A stretch of DNA of 7,618 bases from Bacteroidales bacterium UBA5621 (lineage in GTDB: Bacteria; Bacteroidota; Bacteroidia; Bacteroidales; VadinHA17). Below are positions 6,350-7,618 of the stretch, in pieces. The translations under genes and the position numbers were made by a program. Positions within the stretch are counted from its first letter, which is position 1; each line of letters begins with the position of its first letter. The stretch is from NCBI GenBank assembly GCA_002424525.1, contig DIKJ01000012.1, positions 1-7,618 of the forward strand, read 5' to 3'. The notes beneath the pieces were generated by a model. The model was given only the letters and a program-made list of their open reading frames with translations. It did not search any database and was not told where the DNA came from.

Positions 6350-7314
6350 CTGTTCCACAGGTAAAATCTGATTCCCAAAGAAAGCTCGAACCGTGAGAGA
6401 TTTTCAATGTTTTCCTTTTCAAGCTCAAGTGTCTCAGTGTTTGTTCCGTCTGTCATTTCAATCTTCCTGAGCAGGGAGTTGAAGGCTGACAGTTCGGCAC
6501 CCAGAGCCATGGAGGGGGTAAGGCGGTATTCAAGACCCAGTGTCCCATCCATCCCGAGAGATTTACCGGCGATCAGAAAATTTCCCTGGAACGTTTCGGT
6601 TTCGTTTCTGTAAAGGGTCAAACCTGCCGCCCATGAAGCGTAGAGACTCAATTTCCGGCTTCTGCCCACCGATTCAGTATAAAATAAGGAAACACCCGCA
6701 AAATTGACATATATATGTTCACTGTACGTGCCATATATCAGGTACATTCCGTCGTCAGGGTCAAAGAAGCCTTTGACACCTGCATCTGTGCAGAAAAATT
6801 TATAGCGTAGTCCTGTGCCGATCCCCGGTGTCACCATGAACGTAATGTCACCGCTACCGTATATGCCAAGTTTAAGATCATTGTAGTATGCTTCCGCATT
6901 GTCCTGTGCTATTCCCCAGGCCACCATGCTCTCTTCGGCTTTTTCAGAGCTGCTGAAAATATACCCTGCACCTCCGTTCAGGCTCAGCCGCAGCCGGGAT
7001 AAGGGGCCGGTATCGGCGAGGACAGGTCTTATGGAACCCGTTGGGCTGGCAGGTCTCATTGCCCCGGGAGGGCTGGCAGGTCTACTGCCGCCTGTCGGAG
7101 GGTTGGTAACCGAGTAGCTCGCTATTTCCGTGAATGGTATTTTTCCCGAAGAGGTGACTCCTTTAGTGTCAATCTCGAACAGAATTTCATTGCGGGTCAC
7201 CCTTGTGATCCTGCACTCAATGGTATCATTGTTGCGGGTGATGATTTGATCCTGCGGGAACAGAGCGAAAGTAGTACCCGTCAGGATAAAGGCCAGGAGC
7301 AGAATCCTTTTCAT
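6346..7314 (-). CDS. Outer-membrane beta-barrel protein with small N-terminal beta domain and Pro-rich linker
   Basis: A 322-residue exported protein. Residues 1-20 (MKRILLLAFILTGTTFALFP) are a signal peptide. Residues 22-70 (DQIITRNNDTIECRITRVTR, then NEILFEID and GKIPFTEIASYSV) match the short beta domain often placed before barrels in Bacteroidetes: asparagine/aspartate 'turn' followed by I-x-V-T-x-x-x-I-x-F and an I-P-x-x-x-I. Residues 71-100 are a Pro/Gly/Ser/Arg-rich linker with a 9-residue repeat (RPASPPGAM, RPASPTGSI). From about 107 to the C-terminus, alternating strands and Gly turns (LRLSLNGGAGYIF, FAGVSLFYTESVGRSRKLSL, MALGAELSAF, RFELSLGIRFYLWNR) indicate a transmembrane barrel of the porin or OmpW-like kind. 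It is the first gene of an operon with the lipoprotein gene, overlapping 4 bp, so the two probably work together at the outer membrane. The substrate is unknown. Confidence 0.85.
   Translation of the reverse strand: MKRILLLAFILTGTTFALFPQDQIITRNNDTIECRITRVTRNEILFEIDTKGVTSSGKIPFTEIASYSVTNPPTGGSRPASPPGAMRPASPTGSIRPVLADTGPLSRLRLSLNGGAGYIFSSSEKAEESMVAWGIAQDNAEAYYNDLKLGIYGSGDITFMVTPGIGTGLRYKFFCTDAGVKGFFDPDDGMYLIYGTYSEHIYVNFAGVSLFYTESVGRSRKLSLYASWAAGLTLYRNETETFQGNFLIAGKSLGMDGTLGLEYRLTPSMALGAELSAFNSLLRKIEMTDGTNTETLELEKENIENLSRFELSLGIRFYLWNR
7024..7083 (-). repeat. 27-bp tandem repeat encoding a Pro-rich linker
   Basis: Inside the barrel gene, 2.2 copies of a 27-bp unit run from 7083 to 7024 on the minus strand. 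Each unit contains the block AGACCTGCCAGCCC (7083-7070 and 7056-7043). They encode RPASPPGAM and RPASPTGSI and the start of a third unit, RP. The unit is a whole number of codons, so copy changes would alter linker length without a frameshift. Confidence 0.7.
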
Positions 7315-7365
7315 GATAATGGTAAGTTGTGACTATACAGACATCTTAAAACAACAAAGCCCTAC

Positions 7366-7397
7366 CAAAATTAAAACATATTTAAGACATTCTGCAA
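7366..7397 (-). promoter_or_regulatory. Promoter of the barrel-lipoprotein operon
   Basis: On the minus strand, TTG at 7397-7395, 21 bp, then TAATTTTG at 7373-7366. The -7 box matches TAnnTTTG perfectly; the spacing is at the long end of what is accepted for Bacteroidetes. Transcription would start near 7360, leaving about 45 nt before the ATG at 7314. Confidence 0.5.
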
Positions 7398-7477
7398 GGA
7401 AATGAGAAAAATTCAGGAACTAAGGGATCAGGTGACTGGTTGATGTCATGCCCTGACGTCAGGAATTTCATTCGGGA

Positions 7478-7618
7478 TCATAAGATTGGCAGGGTATTCG
7501 CCCACTCATAAGCCATTTGTTTCTTAACGCCCAGCTTGACGAGATTGGCCATCTTGGTCCTGATCCGTTTCCATTGTTTCCATATAACCATACGTAGCCT
7601 CCGGCTTCCTTCAGATCC
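7478..7618 (-). pseudogene. Group II intron reverse transcriptase/maturase, truncated C-terminal fragment
   Basis: From the right edge the minus strand encodes 46 residues ending at TGA 7478-7480. RRLRMVIWKQWKRIRTKMAN followed by LVKLGVKKQMAYEWANT is the group II intron maturase-specific domain (GIIM) found near the C-terminus of LtrA-like proteins. In intact members EWANT continues RKGYWRIA and then about 25-30 more residues. Here it reads EWANTLPIL and stops, so the conserved RKGYWRIA block is missing; the final PIL may be the family's later SPIL brought closer by a deletion. The 160 bp downstream show no domain V or VI hairpin of a group II intron, so the 3' end of the intron also appears lost. 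The N-terminal reverse transcriptase part would lie beyond the window. The fragment lies upstream of the barrel operon promoter, on the same strand. Confidence 0.8.

Noticed and set aside
6350..6358. GTG at 6358 as the lipoprotein start
   Set aside because: ATG at 6349 gives the ATGA overlap with the upstream stop and a cleaner lipoprotein signal peptide.
7452..7463. 12-bp perfect palindrome CCTGACGTCAGG
   Set aside because: One or two perfect 12-bp palindromes are expected by chance in a window of this size, and it has no T-run or second copy nearby.
1..7618. CRISPR array or other regularly spaced repeats
   Set aside because: No repeated unit with regular spacers was seen; the only tandem repeat is the coding 27-bp unit in the barrel gene.

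Overview
The window looks like chromosomal DNA from a member of the Bacteroidetes, probably a Bacteroidales- or Marinilabiliales-type organism. Three things point there: promoters that match TTTG-N19-TAnnTTTG with no clear Shine-Dalgarno sequences, exported proteins typical of the phylum (a CotH-like protein, a BACON-like lipoprotein, a small outer-membrane barrel), and a tyrosine recombinase of the Bacteroidetes arm-domain type. The species cannot be named from the sequence.

Layout from left to right. (1) 1-1286, minus: the N-terminal 428 codons of a secreted CotH-family kinase-like protein that runs off the left edge. (2) 1343-1909, plus: an intact RimJ/RimL-type GNAT acetyltransferase, divergent from cotH across 56 bp. 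(3) 1910-2117: no convincing gene, one possible promoter. (4) 2118-2882, plus: a DUF6544-like gene broken by one in-frame TGA where the family appears to have Trp. (5) 2887-2994, plus: a signal peptide that stops after 35 codons, a likely gene remnant, ending in a 16-bp perfect palindrome. (6) 3117-3676, plus: an intact mazEF toxin-antitoxin operon with a consensus promoter whose -7 box lies inside an inverted repeat, a good candidate for the autoregulatory operator. (7) 3682-3756, minus: the 3' half of a tRNA-Gln(UUG) followed by its hairpin and T-run terminator, but without the tRNA 5' half. This is what the distal attachment site of a tRNA-targeting element looks like. (8) 3882 to about 4600, plus: a tyrosine recombinase with an in-frame TAG and no catalytic domain, directly inside that site. 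(9) 4685-7314, minus: a two-gene operon, an outer-membrane barrel protein and a lipoprotein with BACON-like and beta-propeller regions, translationally coupled through ATGA. (10) 7478-7618, minus: the C-terminal maturase domain of a group II intron reverse transcriptase, cut short inside a conserved motif and running off the right edge.

The middle of the window (about 2.1-4.6 kb) reads as a decaying integration hotspot. A tRNA-associated integrase is dead, two neighbouring genes are broken, and mazEF is the only intact gene pair between them. By geometry the element should lie to the right of the tRNA fragment and mazEF just outside it. The operon at 4685-7314 may be element cargo or host DNA joined by a deletion; the window does not contain the second att copy that would decide this. 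I do not see a clearly new multi-gene system. The most checkable points are the tRNA-Gln att site beside the dead integrase, the mazEF operator, and the single-codon lesions.
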